A stretch of DNA of 64,000 nt from [Clostridium] aerotolerans DSM 5434 (GTDB lineage Bacteria; Bacillota; Clostridia; Lachnospirales; Lachnospiraceae), in the NCBI RefSeq assembly GCF_000687555.1, contig NZ_JHWJ01000003.1, positions 124,001 through 188,000 on the forward strand, read 5' to 3'. This document shows, piece by piece, positions 52,515-62,000 of the stretch (positions are counted from its first letter, which is position 1; the number at the start of each line of letters is the position of its first letter). The position numbers and the translations under genes were made by a program. The notes under the pieces are model-generated. The model did no database searches, was not told the DNA's origin, and saw only the letters and a list, made by a program, of their open reading frames with translations.

Positions 52515-55500
52515 TTACATCAGTGGAAATAATTCTTCTGCAGCAGCATTCTTCCTTAAATACTCCTGCATCCGTATTTTAAGCGCCGCTTCATCTCTTA
52601 AACTCAAAGACAGGCTCATTTCATTGAGACACGCAAATCTGCTGTCCATATCTTTTGAAGATTCCCCGGCATCGCAGCTTATGCTGCCTTCTTTTTTAAG
52701 AACCCAGTCTTCGTCAATCAGCTCGCTGATCCGGTATTCCATAATCTCGCCTTCAAACAGAATTTTCTGCTTTACGAACACGCCCTGATAAACCCGGGAG
52801 ATATCCTCACTATGGAACTCTTCCTCATCCGGCAGAATCCTTATCTGAAGGTCAATCTTTGAATCACGGCCTGCGCAGTACTGAATCATAGCTTTATCAA
52901 GGATATCCTCAGGCATGGGAACATAGTTTGACAAGTCTTTAAAATGAGGGAAGACATATCCTTCCTCCAGTAAAAACTCCACCGTCTCCCTGCACAGTTC
53001 CTTCTGCTCATCTGAAAGCTCTGAAAGCTTGGCATAATACTTGGAGAGGGACAGTAAATAAATGGTGGGCAGACGTCCCTTTATGGAGGAGCCTTTTACC
53101 ACTCCTTCCAGATAAGCCAATACCTTTTCTTCCGGTTCCTTATCCTCCATAAAGTATTCCGTACACTTTATAGTCAGATATGCCTTAACGATATTTTCAC
53201 TGGTTTCCTTGCGGTTTCTATATAAATGGAAAACCTTATCCAGCTTGATCATAGCCCCGGAAAACATCATCTGGGCCGTCAGTCTTTCCTCTAAATCATA
53301 GGTTTCCACATGACCGGAAACCGATTGCATGAGAACGTGATACATCTGGTCTGACAGGCCGTTAAAATGTTCACACAGATAGTCCAAAATAACACTGTCA
53401 TTTTTTCCTTCTTTAAAAACTTCATAGGCGATGGTAAGGAGCAGAGAATCCTCATCAAATAGCTTTTGGAGAATCATCTTTGTACACAGCTTATATAACT
53501 GCTCCATTCCTATGCCTTCGCAGCCAAATTCCCGGATCATATGAAATGCCTCTTCCATATAACCGTTAAGGATCAGGGTATTGCAGACTCCAATCCGCTC
53601 CTCTTTGGTAAGAACCTTTTTATCCAGAGTCAGAAGATATTTAGCTCCATCTCCGCCCTCTTCCGGAGCATCGGTCTGCTTTTGATAGAACTCAATCACC
53701 TTTGATAATAATAGCCGCTGATAATATGGACGAAGCTTCGGATCCTCTAAGGTCGCTTCTAAGATCTTAACTTCTTTTCTGTCAGTGACTCCCTTTGACA
53801 GTGCTTTTTCACACGCCCTTAAGCGAAGCATGGAATGCTCCGGAAACAGTTCAAAGCAACGCTCCTCAAGCTCCGGCCGGTCCATGACCGCGTCTTTCTT
53901 ATAGGGGATATTGGCATACCGGTTTCCGTAGGCATCCTGGAATAACAGAATGCTGTGCTCTGAAAATAATGGCACATAGGCGACTCCATCATCAAGAAGG
54001 AACGCATCCTCTTCTGTCAGCTCTTCGTAGCAGACTATCACATATTTCATCTTTTTATTCTGGCATTCCACCCGGTAAGAACGTAAGATGGATGGCAGTA
54101 CCATAGCCATAGGAAGATCTATGACATCCTTAAATATCATCTTTTCATAGATGGAGGCCAGACGATTGTCGATCCTGGACTCAAACAGCTGCTCGGTCGC
54201 AAACTTTTCTATGGTCCGCTCATAAGCCTGGTATAGCGGATCTGTAGGCTCCAGATATACCAGGACATTTTTATAAAGGACTGTCCTGCTGTTTAAATCC
54301 AGTTCACTTCCTCCGTAGGAAAAATATAAAAGTACTTCCTTAGGCAGAAGATAGCAATAATTCTTTGGAAGGGCATAAATATAATATTCGTAAAGCCTTG
54401 TAAGGCTGATCCCTGCTTTGATTCCTTTTTCATACCAGGCAAAGGCCTCTGCCATACGGCACTCTCCCTTAATCAGGAGTGCGCAAATAGCTTCCAGAAC
54501 TTCCTTTTCCTGAAATTCCTCATAAAGCTTTATAAGCATCCGGTAATGCAGCCTGTTAAAATGCTTTGCTGAAAGAGTCAGCTTTGAAACTGCCAGAGCC
54601 AGCTTTTTATCCACCAGGCCCTTGCCCACGCAGTGATAAAGGATCTGCAGCTCCATAGGTCCCAGGGACCGGATTAAGTCTGGAGCTTCATTGAGCACCC
54701 GGCAGCCCCATAGGTAGAAAAATGGGCTTCTTACTCCCGTATCAAATTGACGTTTTAACATGGAAAACAAAGCAGGCATATTGTCAAACAGCCTGCGATC
54801 CAGCTTGATCAGCAGAAGGAACAGCCAAAATAGTTTTCTGTCTTCCTCCAGATACTTCTTCATGAGGCGGATCAGGGATTCCCTCTGATATTCATCCGGC
54901 TGAACCTGTAACCGCAGACACTGATAGTAACAGTATATTTCCCGTTTTTCCTGACGCTCATTTAAGATTACATCCCGGCACTCGTCTAGCAAAAGAGCGG
55001 CTTTTGACGGTTTCCCCTGTAACAGGCAGACCTCAGCACGAAAAAGCTTATAAAGGCTTTGCTCTCCCTTCATCAGCTCCAGCTCATCAAGGGCCTTTTC
55101 CATGTCTTCACAGAGAACATCGCCACTTCTTTGACCGCTTTCCTCCAAAAGGCGCAGCCGCAAAAATCGGCCGAAAGCCTCTTTTGCAAAGGCATCCTCC
55201 GCCGATATCCCTCCTCCGGGGTTCACAACCGCCGTTACCGGTATTATAAATTTATCTTCCATTCCGGTTATCATGATTCTGCCGGAATTCTCTCCCTGAT
55301 GCATCCGTTCCGGGTGAATCAGAAACGGTACGCTGCACTGGTCGTTTTCAAAGTCAAGTTCACCAACCGTCTTTTTGGGCAGCTCTATAAAATCACAGTC
55401 CGTTGTCACGTCCAGATTCACGTAGCCCCAACCGCTCCGTGTAATGAATACCTGATCGTGTAAAACGTCCTCCAGTTCTCCAAATCTTAGCTCCTTATCA

Positions 55501-56087
55501 TCCACCGACAGCACGACCGGCTTCTTTACCTTAAGGGCGGTCAAAAACTCTTCCAGTTCTTTTCGTCTGTCCAGTCTTCCCTTTAATCCGTCATAGATCG
55601 CCCTTATGTGGAGATCATCCATAAAAGGAGCCGTAACAAAATCCCGGTACTCGAATAAACGAAGAGCCGTGTCCATATCTTTCTTTGCAGCATCTGCAAA
55701 ATCTTCTGCTGTCTTTAAATCACTGAGCGCTTTCCCTGACGTCCCCAGCTCCACACGAAAAGAATAAGGGACTTCTCTCTCGCCGCCATTGGTAACCAGG
55801 TAAAAAGATCCCTTAATGACATCCCCATCTTCCAAGAAACTTCCGTTTATCTCATAGACCAGATGGTTATATGTACCGCCAAACGCTCCGCTTAACAGCC
55901 TGACGCGGAAGTTTGAGGAATAGGCAAGCCCTTTTATGTGCAGATTATTCTCACTGGTAACGACAAGCTCCCGCCTGGTAGCTCCTCCGGAGCGCACCAC
56001 ATCATCAATTCCCGATGGGGTAACCTTTATCTTTGGAATTTCAGAATCAATGATGCCTTTTGCCAGCCTGTTGATTCGTTCTCTCAT
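52515..56087 (-). CDS. DUF5717 giant protein: beta domains plus alpha-solenoid
   Basis: 1190 residues, no signal peptide or membrane segment. Residues about 1-290 look like two beta-sandwich modules, each starting with an extracellular-type Ig pattern (RRELVVTSENNLHIKG; FIELPKKTVGELDFENDQ). Residues about 300-1070 are helical repeats resembling a TPR/HEAT solenoid. The last 120 residues return to beta structure (LQIRILPDEEEF, IMEYRISELIDEDW). Family recalled as DUF5717. First gene of a three-gene operon with DUF5716 and TPR genes (17-base gap, then overlap). Function unknown; the design suggests a large cytosolic scaffold or chaperone. Confidence 0.82.
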   Translation of the reverse strand: MRERINRLAKGIIDSEIPKIKVTPSGIDDVVRSGGATRRELVVTSENNLHIKGLAYSSNFRVRLLSGAFGGTYNHLVYEINGSFLEDGDVIKGSFYLVTNGGEREVPYSFRVELGTSGKALSDLKTAEDFADAAKKDMDTALRLFEYRDFVTAPFMDDLHIRAIYDGLKGRLDRRKELEEFLTALKVKKPVVLSVDDKELRFGELEDVLHDQVFITRSGWGYVNLDVTTDCDFIELPKKTVGELDFENDQCSVPFLIHPERMHQGENSGRIMITGMEDKFIIPVTAVVNPGGGISAEDAFAKEAFGRFLRLRLLEESGQRSGDVLCEDMEKALDELELMKGEQSLYKLFRAEVCLLQGKPSKAALLLDECRDVILNERQEKREIYCYYQCLRLQVQPDEYQRESLIRLMKKYLEEDRKLFWLFLLLIKLDRRLFDNMPALFSMLKRQFDTGVRSPFFYLWGCRVLNEAPDLIRSLGPMELQILYHCVGKGLVDKKLALAVSKLTLSAKHFNRLHYRMLIKLYEEFQEKEVLEAICALLIKGECRMAEAFAWYEKGIKAGISLTRLYEYYIYALPKNYCYLLPKEVLLYFSYGGSELDLNSRTVLYKNVLVYLEPTDPLYQAYERTIEKFATEQLFESRIDNRLASIYEKMIFKDVIDLPMAMVLPSILRSYRVECQNKKMKYVIVCYEELTEEDAFLLDDGVAYVPLFSEHSILLFQDAYGNRYANIPYKKDAVMDRPELEERCFELFPEHSMLRLRACEKALSKGVTDRKEVKILEATLEDPKLRPYYQRLLLSKVIEFYQKQTDAPEEGGDGAKYLLTLDKKVLTKEERIGVCNTLILNGYMEEAFHMIREFGCEGIGMEQLYKLCTKMILQKLFDEDSLLLTIAYEVFKEGKNDSVILDYLCEHFNGLSDQMYHVLMQSVSGHVETYDLEERLTAQMMFSGAMIKLDKVFHLYRNRKETSENIVKAYLTIKCTEYFMEDKEPEEKVLAYLEGVVKGSSIKGRLPTIYLLSLSKYYAKLSELSDEQKELCRETVEFLLEEGYVFPHFKDLSNYVPMPEDILDKAMIQYCAGRDSKIDLQIRILPDEEEFHSEDISRVYQGVFVKQKILFEGEIMEYRISELIDEDWVLKKEGSISCDAGESSKDMDSRFACLNEMSLSLSLRDEAALKIRMQEYLRKNAAAEELFPLM

Positions 56088-56166
56088 AGTACCACCTGTA
56101 TCTTTAATTTCCTTATATTATTCGTTTGCTAAAAATTAATTACTCTATATTCTAACACATTTTCTA

Positions 56167-56195
56167 TTGATTTAAAACCCTAAAATTGGTATGAT
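56167..56195 (+). promoter_or_regulatory. Promoter of the malic enzyme gene
   Basis: TTGATT (56167-56172), 17-bp spacer, TATGAT (56190-56195), overlapping a TATAAT (56195-56200). Confidence 0.65.
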
Positions 56196-56230
56196 ATAAT
56201 AAAAACTGTGGAAAAAAGGACAAACTGATT

Positions 56231-57388
56231 ATGACAACCAACGAGAAAGCTTTATTGCTGCATGAAGAATGGAACGGAAAGCTGGAAATAAATTCCAAAG
56301 CAAAGGTCAAAACCAGGGAAGATCTTGCCCTTGCTTATACACCTGGAGTGGCTGAACCCTGCAAGGTCATTGCCGAGAATCCGGAAGCGGCTTATAAGTA
56401 TACCATCAAATCCAATACAGTTGCTGTAGTCTCTGACGGAAGCGCTGTTCTAGGTCTTGGAAACATCGGTCCTCTGGCTGCCATGCCGGTCATGGAAGGA
56501 AAGGCCGTGCTATTTAAAGAATTTGGCGGAATCAACGCGATCCCGATCTGTCTGGATACCCAGGATACGGAAGAGATCATTAAAACCGTTGTTCATATCG
56601 CTCCTGCCTTTGGCGGAATCAACTTAGAAGACATATCTGCTCCTCGCTGCTTTGAAATTGAAGAACGGCTTAAGGAGCTTCTTACTATTCCTGTTTTTCA
56701 TGATGACCAGCACGGAACAGCGATTGTGGTGTTAGCCGGAATCATCAATGCCTTAAAGGTCACCGGAAAGAAGATGGAGGAATGCCGTGTTGTGGTAAAT
56801 GGAGCCGGTTCTGCCGGAATCGCCATTACAAAGCTTCTTTTGACTTATGGATTTAAAAACATTATCATGTGCGACCGTATCGGCATCCTGGCAAAAGGCA
56901 TGGAAGGCCTGAACTGGATGCAGGAAAAGATGATGGAAGTTACCAACCTTACCGGTATAAAAGGTTCCCTGGCTGACGCCTTAAAAGGAGCTGATATCTT
57001 CGTAGGTGTTTCTGCTCCCGGGATTGTAACTCAGGAGATGGTATCCTCCATGAATTCTGATGCCATTCTTTTTGCCATGGCAAACCCGGTTCCAGAAATC
57101 ATGCCGGATCTTGCAAAAGCAGCCGGAGCCAGAGTCGTAGGTACCGGACGGTCCGATTTCCCAAATCAGGTCAATAACGTCGTTGTTTTCCCTGGTATCT
57201 TTAAAGGTGCAATGGAGGGACGTTCCTCTTCCATTACAGAAGAGATGAAGCTGGCTGCTGCCGTTGCCATTGCTAATCTCGTAGCACCTTCAGAGTTAGA
57301 TGAAAACAACATCCTTCCTGAGGCATTTGATCCCCGGGTCGCCGATGCTGTGAGCCAGGCAGTAAAGGATCATATCCGTCAGGCGTAA
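56231..57388 (+). CDS. NAD(P)-dependent malic enzyme
   Basis: 385 residues, short bacterial form. Converts malate to pyruvate and CO2. Motifs: catalytic Tyr/Lys regions ALAYTPGVAEPC and KGKAVLFKEFGG-like MEGKAVLFKEFGGI, metal site VFHDDQHGTAIVVLAG, nucleotide motif VVNGAGSAGIAI. No C-terminal phosphotransacetylase extension. AAAGGA lies ten bases before the ATG. Possibly transcribed with the DUF4364 gene. Confidence 0.94.
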   Translation: MTTNEKALLLHEEWNGKLEINSKAKVKTREDLALAYTPGVAEPCKVIAENPEAAYKYTIKSNTVAVVSDGSAVLGLGNIGPLAAMPVMEGKAVLFKEFGGINAIPICLDTQDTEEIIKTVVHIAPAFGGINLEDISAPRCFEIEERLKELLTIPVFHDDQHGTAIVVLAGIINALKVTGKKMEECRVVVNGAGSAGIAITKLLLTYGFKNIIMCDRIGILAKGMEGLNWMQEKMMEVTNLTGIKGSLADALKGADIFVGVSAPGIVTQEMVSSMNSDAILFAMANPVPEIMPDLAKAAGARVVGTGRSDFPNQVNNVVVFPGIFKGAMEGRSSSITEEMKLAAAVAIANLVAPSELDENNILPEAFDPRVADAVSQAVKDHIRQA

Positions 57389-57395
57389 AACAAGA

Positions 57396-57430
57396 GGAAT
57401 GGCTGGAAGCTTTTCGGCCATCCTTTATAT
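57396..57430 (+). terminator. Weak hairpin after malic enzyme gene
   Basis: GGA(A)TGGC pairs with GCCATCC, followed by TTTATATT. Short and imperfect; may only attenuate. Confidence 0.4.
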
Positions 57431-57463
57431 TAGGGCGCAAAAAATGCGTCACTGGAGGTAACT

Positions 57464-57988
57464 ATGCTGTCAGAACCTATGACCCTGTACAAACTAATGA
57501 TTTTATATATGCTTAAACAGGTTAATTTCCCCCTGACCAGCGCACAATTGTCTAACTTTTTTCTGGAGCATGAATATACAACTTACTTTACATTGAACCA
57601 GGCGTTAAACGAACTGCTGGAGGCAAAGCTGCTTCATGTGGAGACCAATCACAACAGCAGCCGGTATGATATTACCAGAGAGGGCGAAGAGACTCTTTCC
57701 TTTTTTGGGAACAAAATATCACCTGCCATCATCAATGATATGGATGAGTATTTAAAGGACAACAAATTTCGTCTCCGCAATGAAGTTGGCGTCACAGCGG
57801 ATTATTACAAATCCACGAGCCAGGATTACATTGTACACTGCGAAGTACGGGAAGGAAAAAACTGTCTGATCAGCTTAGACCTATCTGTTCCTGACAAGGA
57901 CCAGGCAGAAATCATGTGTGACCACTGGAAATCAAAAAGCCAGGAAATTTATGCTTTTGCTATGAAATCTCTGATGAGCGGTTCCTGA
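57464..57988 (+). CDS. DUF4364 family protein, winged-helix type
   Basis: 174 residues. N-terminal MTLYKLMILYMLKQVNFPLTSAQLS and QALNELLEAKLLHVETNHNSSRYDITREGEE resemble a winged-helix DNA-binding domain (split here: TLYKLMILYMLKQ, LNELLEAKLLHVE). The C-terminal part is mixed. A common single gene in Clostridia, likely a regulator, target unknown. GGAGG precedes the ATG. Confidence 0.85.
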   Translation: MLSEPMTLYKLMILYMLKQVNFPLTSAQLSNFFLEHEYTTYFTLNQALNELLEAKLLHVETNHNSSRYDITREGEETLSFFGNKISPAIINDMDEYLKDNKFRLRNEVGVTADYYKSTSQDYIVHCEVREGKNCLISLDLSVPDKDQAEIMCDHWKSKSQEIYAFAMKSLMSGS

Positions 57989-58025
57989 CGATCCGGAGGT
58001 CAGTAAAAGTTAAGGGGGAATTTAC

Positions 58026-58268
58026 TTGAATAAAGCCCAAGTGAAACAAACGTGGTTTCATACCATTCATGACCATTATGAGTCTGTACGAAAGCAGCAG
58101 AATAAAAGATTGTTCCGTTTGAAAGTAAAGTTGTTTTTAACTGTCTTTCTTCCAATCTTTATTTTTGCTCTTGCAATTAAGGTGACTCGCACGTTTATAC
58201 AGATTAAGGTCAGGAGTCTTTTTACTAAGACAACATGTCCTTTTAAAGATGACCACCTGCCCAAATAA
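58026..58268 (+). CDS. Small single-pass membrane protein
   Basis: 80 residues from a TTG start seven bases after GGGGG. A basic N-terminal stretch, one hydrophobic helix at about 34-52 (LFLTVFLPIFIFALAIKV) and a basic tail. Family not recognised. It lies 37 bases after DUF4364 and ends before a strong terminator, so it is probably real and cotranscribed. Confidence 0.55.
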   Translation: MNKAQVKQTWFHTIHDHYESVRKQQNKRLFRLKVKLFLTVFLPIFIFALAIKVTRTFIQIKVRSLFTKTTCPFKDDHLPK

Positions 58269-58301
58269 TATTGGAGCTTTTGTGATTCGTTCCTGAAACG
58301 T

Positions 58302-58342
58302 AAAAGAGGCGGCCTGAGTGTTAACACTCAGACCGCCTTTTT
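58302..58342 (+). terminator. Bidirectional terminator
   Basis: AGGCGG/CCGCCT stem topped by the palindrome CTGAGTGTTAACACTCAG, ending in five T on the plus strand, between convergent genes. Confidence 0.85.
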
Positions 58343-59306
58343 AATTCCCTCCATTTACGATATTTCTTTCTTCCCCTCTCAGATATGCACTGATATTCTC
58401 ATAGATTTCTGACAGGCACCTTCTTCTCGCTTCTACGGTTGCCCAGCCTATATGGGGCGTAATGATCAATCTGGTACTGTCCTTAATGCTTAAAAGCGGA
58501 TTATCCTTGCTCATTGGCTCTTCACTGAGAACATCGAGGCCAGCCCCGGCAATCTCCCCCTCTAACAGAGCCCAGGTAAGTGCTTCTTCATCAATAATTT
58601 TTCCTCTTCCCAGATTTAACAGCACCCCAGTTCGTTTCATCGCCTTTAGAGCCTTTTTATCCATGAGATTCCCGGTTTTCTCATTAAGAGGAGCGTGTAT
58701 GGAAATGATATCAGAATCTTTCAGCAGGGTCTCAAATTCTACCCTTTCATAATTGGACTGATTGTTCATCCCTGAGGTGGAATAATAGATGATCCGGCAG
58801 CCAAAGGCCTCTGCCACCTTTGCTACTTCCCGACCGATTTCTCCAAGGCCAATGATCCCCCAGGTCTTTCCATAAAGCTCATTAAACTTTTTATCAAAAC
58901 AGCTGAACACATCACTGTCTGTGTATTCCCCTGATTTTACAAAGGAGTCATAATAGGACAGCTTTTCATAGACGTAGAATAAAAGGGCGAAGGTATGCTG
59001 TACCACAGATCTTGTAGAGTAGCTTTTTACATTAGCCACAGCGATCTTCCGCTTGTTGGTATATTGAAAATCCACGTTGTTGGTTCCGGTAGCTGTCAGA
59101 CAGATAAGTCTTACCTTTGTTGCATCTCGAAGCAGTTCTTCGTTCATAGTTATTTTATTAGCCACTATGATATCTGCATCCCTTACACGTGCAGAATTTT
59201 CTTCTGGATTAGAATTGTTGTATTTCACCACTTCTCCTATGGAGTAAAATGGAGCGTAATCCACATCATCACCTAAAGAATCTGTTTCCAAAAAGACTAT
59301 TTTCAT
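58341..59306 (-). CDS. D-2-hydroxyacid dehydrogenase family protein
   Basis: 321 residues, NAD-dependent. Rossmann motif GIIGLGEIGREVA, catalytic Arg region LNLGRGKIIDEEAL, Glu in LSEEPM and His in PHIGWAT. The N-terminal catalytic domain lacks features that would fix the substrate; hydroxypyruvate/glycerate or D-lactate type are options. Start at 59306 after AGGAGG. Confidence 0.9.
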   Translation of the reverse strand: MKIVFLETDSLGDDVDYAPFYSIGEVVKYNNSNPEENSARVRDADIIVANKITMNEELLRDATKVRLICLTATGTNNVDFQYTNKRKIAVANVKSYSTRSVVQHTFALLFYVYEKLSYYDSFVKSGEYTDSDVFSCFDKKFNELYGKTWGIIGLGEIGREVAKVAEAFGCRIIYYSTSGMNNQSNYERVEFETLLKDSDIISIHAPLNEKTGNLMDKKALKAMKRTGVLLNLGRGKIIDEEALTWALLEGEIAGAGLDVLSEEPMSKDNPLLSIKDSTRLIITPHIGWATVEARRRCLSEIYENISAYLRGEERNIVNGGN

Positions 59307-59394
59307 ATATGACCTCCTTTTTGATTCATCATACCAAAAAGGAGCCTGCTCCACAACTGATTGTTCAGTTATATTGACTCAGCTCCTTCTTATG

Positions 59395-60138
59395 TTATCC
59401 CTGAATAAAACGGTCTAAAAACTCCTTTGTGGAATTTTTCTGGGGATTTCCAAATATATCAGATGGTTTTCCTTCTTCCTCAATGACACCGCCTGCCATG
59501 TAGACCACACGGCTGGAAACGTCTCTGGCAAAAGCCATCTCATGGGTTACGATAATCATCGTAAGCCCCTCTTTTGCAAGTGTTCTCATAACTGCCAGCA
59601 CCTCACCTACCATCTGAGGATCAAGGGCTGAAGTCGGCTCATCAAACAACAGGATCTCCGGCTCCATGGCCAATGCTCTGGCTATGGCAACTCTCTGCTT
59701 CTGTCCTCCAGAAAGCTGTCTTGGCTTGGCATTGATGTAGGGAGCCATACCAACCTTCTCTAAATACATCATGGCCTTTTTTCTTGCTTCGTCTTTATCC
59801 TTTTTCAGAACCTTAATCTGGCCCACCAGACAATTCTCAAGAACTGTCATGTTGTTGAACAGATTAAAACTCTGAAATACCATACCTACCTTAGTCCGGT
59901 ATGACGGAACGTTCATCTTTCTGTCCGTGATATCTACATCGTGATACAAAATCTCACCGGTAGTTGGTGTCTCTAAAAGATTGATGCAGCGAAGAAGGGT
60001 TGATTTACCGGAACCAGAAGCTCCGATAATACAGGTCACATCGCCAGCATTTACAGAAAAATCAATATCCCGCAGGACAACATTGGTTCCAAAGGTCTTA
60101 CTTAAGTGATGAATTTCCAGTACTTTCTCTTCTGCCAT
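59395..60138 (-). CDS. Polar amino acid ABC transporter ATP-binding protein
   Basis: 247 residues. Walker [19 protein letters not shown], signature [15 protein letters not shown], Walker [14 protein letters not shown], switch His in IVTHEM. GlnQ-like. Its ATG directly follows the stop of the permease gene. Energises uptake with the permease and binding protein. Confidence 0.95.
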   Translation of the reverse strand: MAEEKVLEIHHLSKTFGTNVVLRDIDFSVNAGDVTCIIGASGSGKSTLLRCINLLETPTTGEILYHDVDITDRKMNVPSYRTKVGMVFQSFNLFNNMTVLENCLVGQIKVLKKDKDEARKKAMMYLEKVGMAPYINAKPRQLSGGQKQRVAIARALAMEPEILLFDEPTSALDPQMVGEVLAVMRTLAKEGLTMIIVTHEMAFARDVSSRVVYMAGGVIEEEGKPSDIFGNPQKNSTKEFLDRFIQG

Positions 60139-60939
60139 TTATTTATCCTCCTTCTCTTTCGGATCTGGGAATTTCACCATACCGCTGGTATAAGCCAGGG
60201 TATCGGTAGTTGCCAGATCGTAGCTGTCAGGACCATCCATCTTCTTCTCCCAGTGACGCAGGATTCTGGAGCAGGTGAAGGTAAGAATAAAGTAAATGAT
60301 CATGGTAATGGTAAATGCTTCAAAGTAAGTATAGTACGCTCCTGCCACGCCTTTTGTGGCATAGAATAACTCAACCACACCGATAACGGAAAGTACACAG
60401 GTATCCTTAATATTAATGATTAAGTTATTACCGATCTGAGGCATAATATTACGGAGAGCCTGTGGCATGATAACATTGACCATGGTCTGAAAATGAGTCA
60501 TACCGATGGCTTTGGCGCCTTCTGTCTGGCCGGGATCAATGGAAAGAATTCCGCCTCTTACCGTTTCTGCCATATAAGCACCTGTATTGATGGATACGAT
60601 GAAATATGCAGCAAATACGATGGACATATTGATCTGAAAGAGAGCCGAGGAACCATAAAAAATGAACATGGCCTGAACCATCATAGGGGTTCCCCTGAAA
60701 ATCTCTACGTAAACATTCAAAATGACTTTAACTGCTTTCAGCAGAACTCGTTTTACCGGGTTATCATGCTTTGAAACAGGAATGGTCTGAACAATTCCCA
60801 CTGCAAAACCAATGATACAGCCAATCAGTGTTCCTACAATGGCAATCGCCATTGTCTTACCGGCGCCGCTCAGGAAGGAGGGACCGTATTCCCGCAGAAT
60901 AAACAGCATTCTGCCTAAAAAATCTGATGGTAAAGACAT
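60139..60939 (-). CDS. Amino acid ABC transporter permease (HisM/GlnP type)
   Basis: 266 residues, about five helices. The cytoplasmic EAA-like loop is EGAKAIGMTHFQTMVNVIMPQA, and ETVRGGILSIDPGQ precedes it. The C-terminal 45 residues are an unusual polar extension. Start at 60939 after AAGGAG. Middle gene of the operon. Confidence 0.92.
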   Translation of the reverse strand: MSLPSDFLGRMLFILREYGPSFLSGAGKTMAIAIVGTLIGCIIGFAVGIVQTIPVSKHDNPVKRVLLKAVKVILNVYVEIFRGTPMMVQAMFIFYGSSALFQINMSIVFAAYFIVSINTGAYMAETVRGGILSIDPGQTEGAKAIGMTHFQTMVNVIMPQALRNIMPQIGNNLIINIKDTCVLSVIGVVELFYATKGVAGAYYTYFEAFTITMIIYFILTFTCSRILRHWEKKMDGPDSYDLATTDTLAYTSGMVKFPDPKEKEDK

Positions 60940-61043
60940 ATTACCTTCTCCTTTTCTAACTGTCATTTAGACAGAACAAGCGGCACGAAGATAAGAACGC
61001 TCTTGTCCCGTGCCTGCAAGCCCTGATTCTTTTTTATTGCGTA

Positions 61044-61919
61044 CTACTTTGACAATGGCTGTACGGAAATGGCCTCTTCCATCATCTTGTCAAAGTCAGC
61101 CTTTGTCATCTTAGAAAGGACTCCGTTGATGGCATCCTTTAACTCCGTATTGCCTTTCTTTAAGGAAACTCCGATGTTAATGTCTTCATCAGATACCTTG
61201 AAGTCACCGTCTGTACCGGTAAAGTCAAGAAGCTTGAAATCAGGATAAGCAATTAATGCTGCTTGTCCGGTAGGTTTGTCTGTTACTACCACATCACATC
61301 TGCCAGAGCTTAAAGCTACTAACATGGCAGGTGCGGATTCCATAGCCGGCTGGATATCTGCATTGGGGATCTGAGGAAGGCAGCTGTCATACCAGATGGT
61401 GTTTAACTGGGAAGTACCAGTTGCACCGGAAAGGTCTGCTACGCTTTTTGCATTCTCATATTTGCCGCCGCTCTTTACAAGGGCAACAATGGTCGCATAG
61501 TAATATGGATCTGTAAAATCTACTGACTGGAGGCGCTCTGCTGTAATGGACTGTCCTGCAATGACGCAGTCAACCTTGCCAGACTGAACAGCAGGAACCA
61601 AAGAATCCCAGTCCAGCTTTACGATCTCAAGGCCGTATCCAAGTTCATCAGCAATTTTTTTAGCCATCATAACATCATAGCCGTAAGCAAAATCAGAACC
61701 ACCGGAAATAGGAACTGCTCCGTTGGCATCATTTGACTGGGTCCAGTTATAAGGCGCATAACTACACTCCATAGCAACTTTCAGTACTTTTTTACCATCT
61801 GCATCTTTACCAGCTGCATTGGTTCCTTTTCCAGCACCTCCGCCGCAGGCAGTAAGAGCTGCCGCTGCAAGGGAAACTGCTAAAAGAGTTGATGCGATTT
61901 TCTTTATTGTCTTTTTCAT
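61044..61919 (-). CDS. Amino acid ABC transporter substrate-binding lipoprotein
   Basis: 291 residues, SBP family 3. Lipobox LAAAALTACGGG (Cys about 25). Core VAMECSYAPYNWTQ, GYDVMMAKKIADEL and DCVIAGQSITAER are typical. Ligand unknown. First gene of the operon; an imperfect GGCACG/CGTGCC hairpin after it may lower downstream expression. Confidence 0.93.
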   Translation of the reverse strand: MKKTIKKIASTLLAVSLAAAALTACGGGAGKGTNAAGKDADGKKVLKVAMECSYAPYNWTQSNDANGAVPISGGSDFAYGYDVMMAKKIADELGYGLEIVKLDWDSLVPAVQSGKVDCVIAGQSITAERLQSVDFTDPYYYATIVALVKSGGKYENAKSVADLSGATGTSQLNTIWYDSCLPQIPNADIQPAMESAPAMLVALSSGRCDVVVTDKPTGQAALIAYPDFKLLDFTGTDGDFKVSDEDINIGVSLKKGNTELKDAINGVLSKMTKADFDKMMEEAISVQPLSK

Positions 61920-61971
61920 AACTGTTTTCTCCTCTTCTTGCCAAAATGAACTCTATGTAATAAATAGGTTC

Positions 61972-62000
61972 ATTATAAAAAGATTTTTATTCCTTGTCAA
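61972..62000 (-). promoter_or_regulatory. Promoter of the amino acid ABC operon
   Basis: Minus-strand TTGACA (61995-62000), 17-bp spacer, TATAAT (61972-61977). The -35 lies inside the last codons of engB. Confidence 0.88.
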
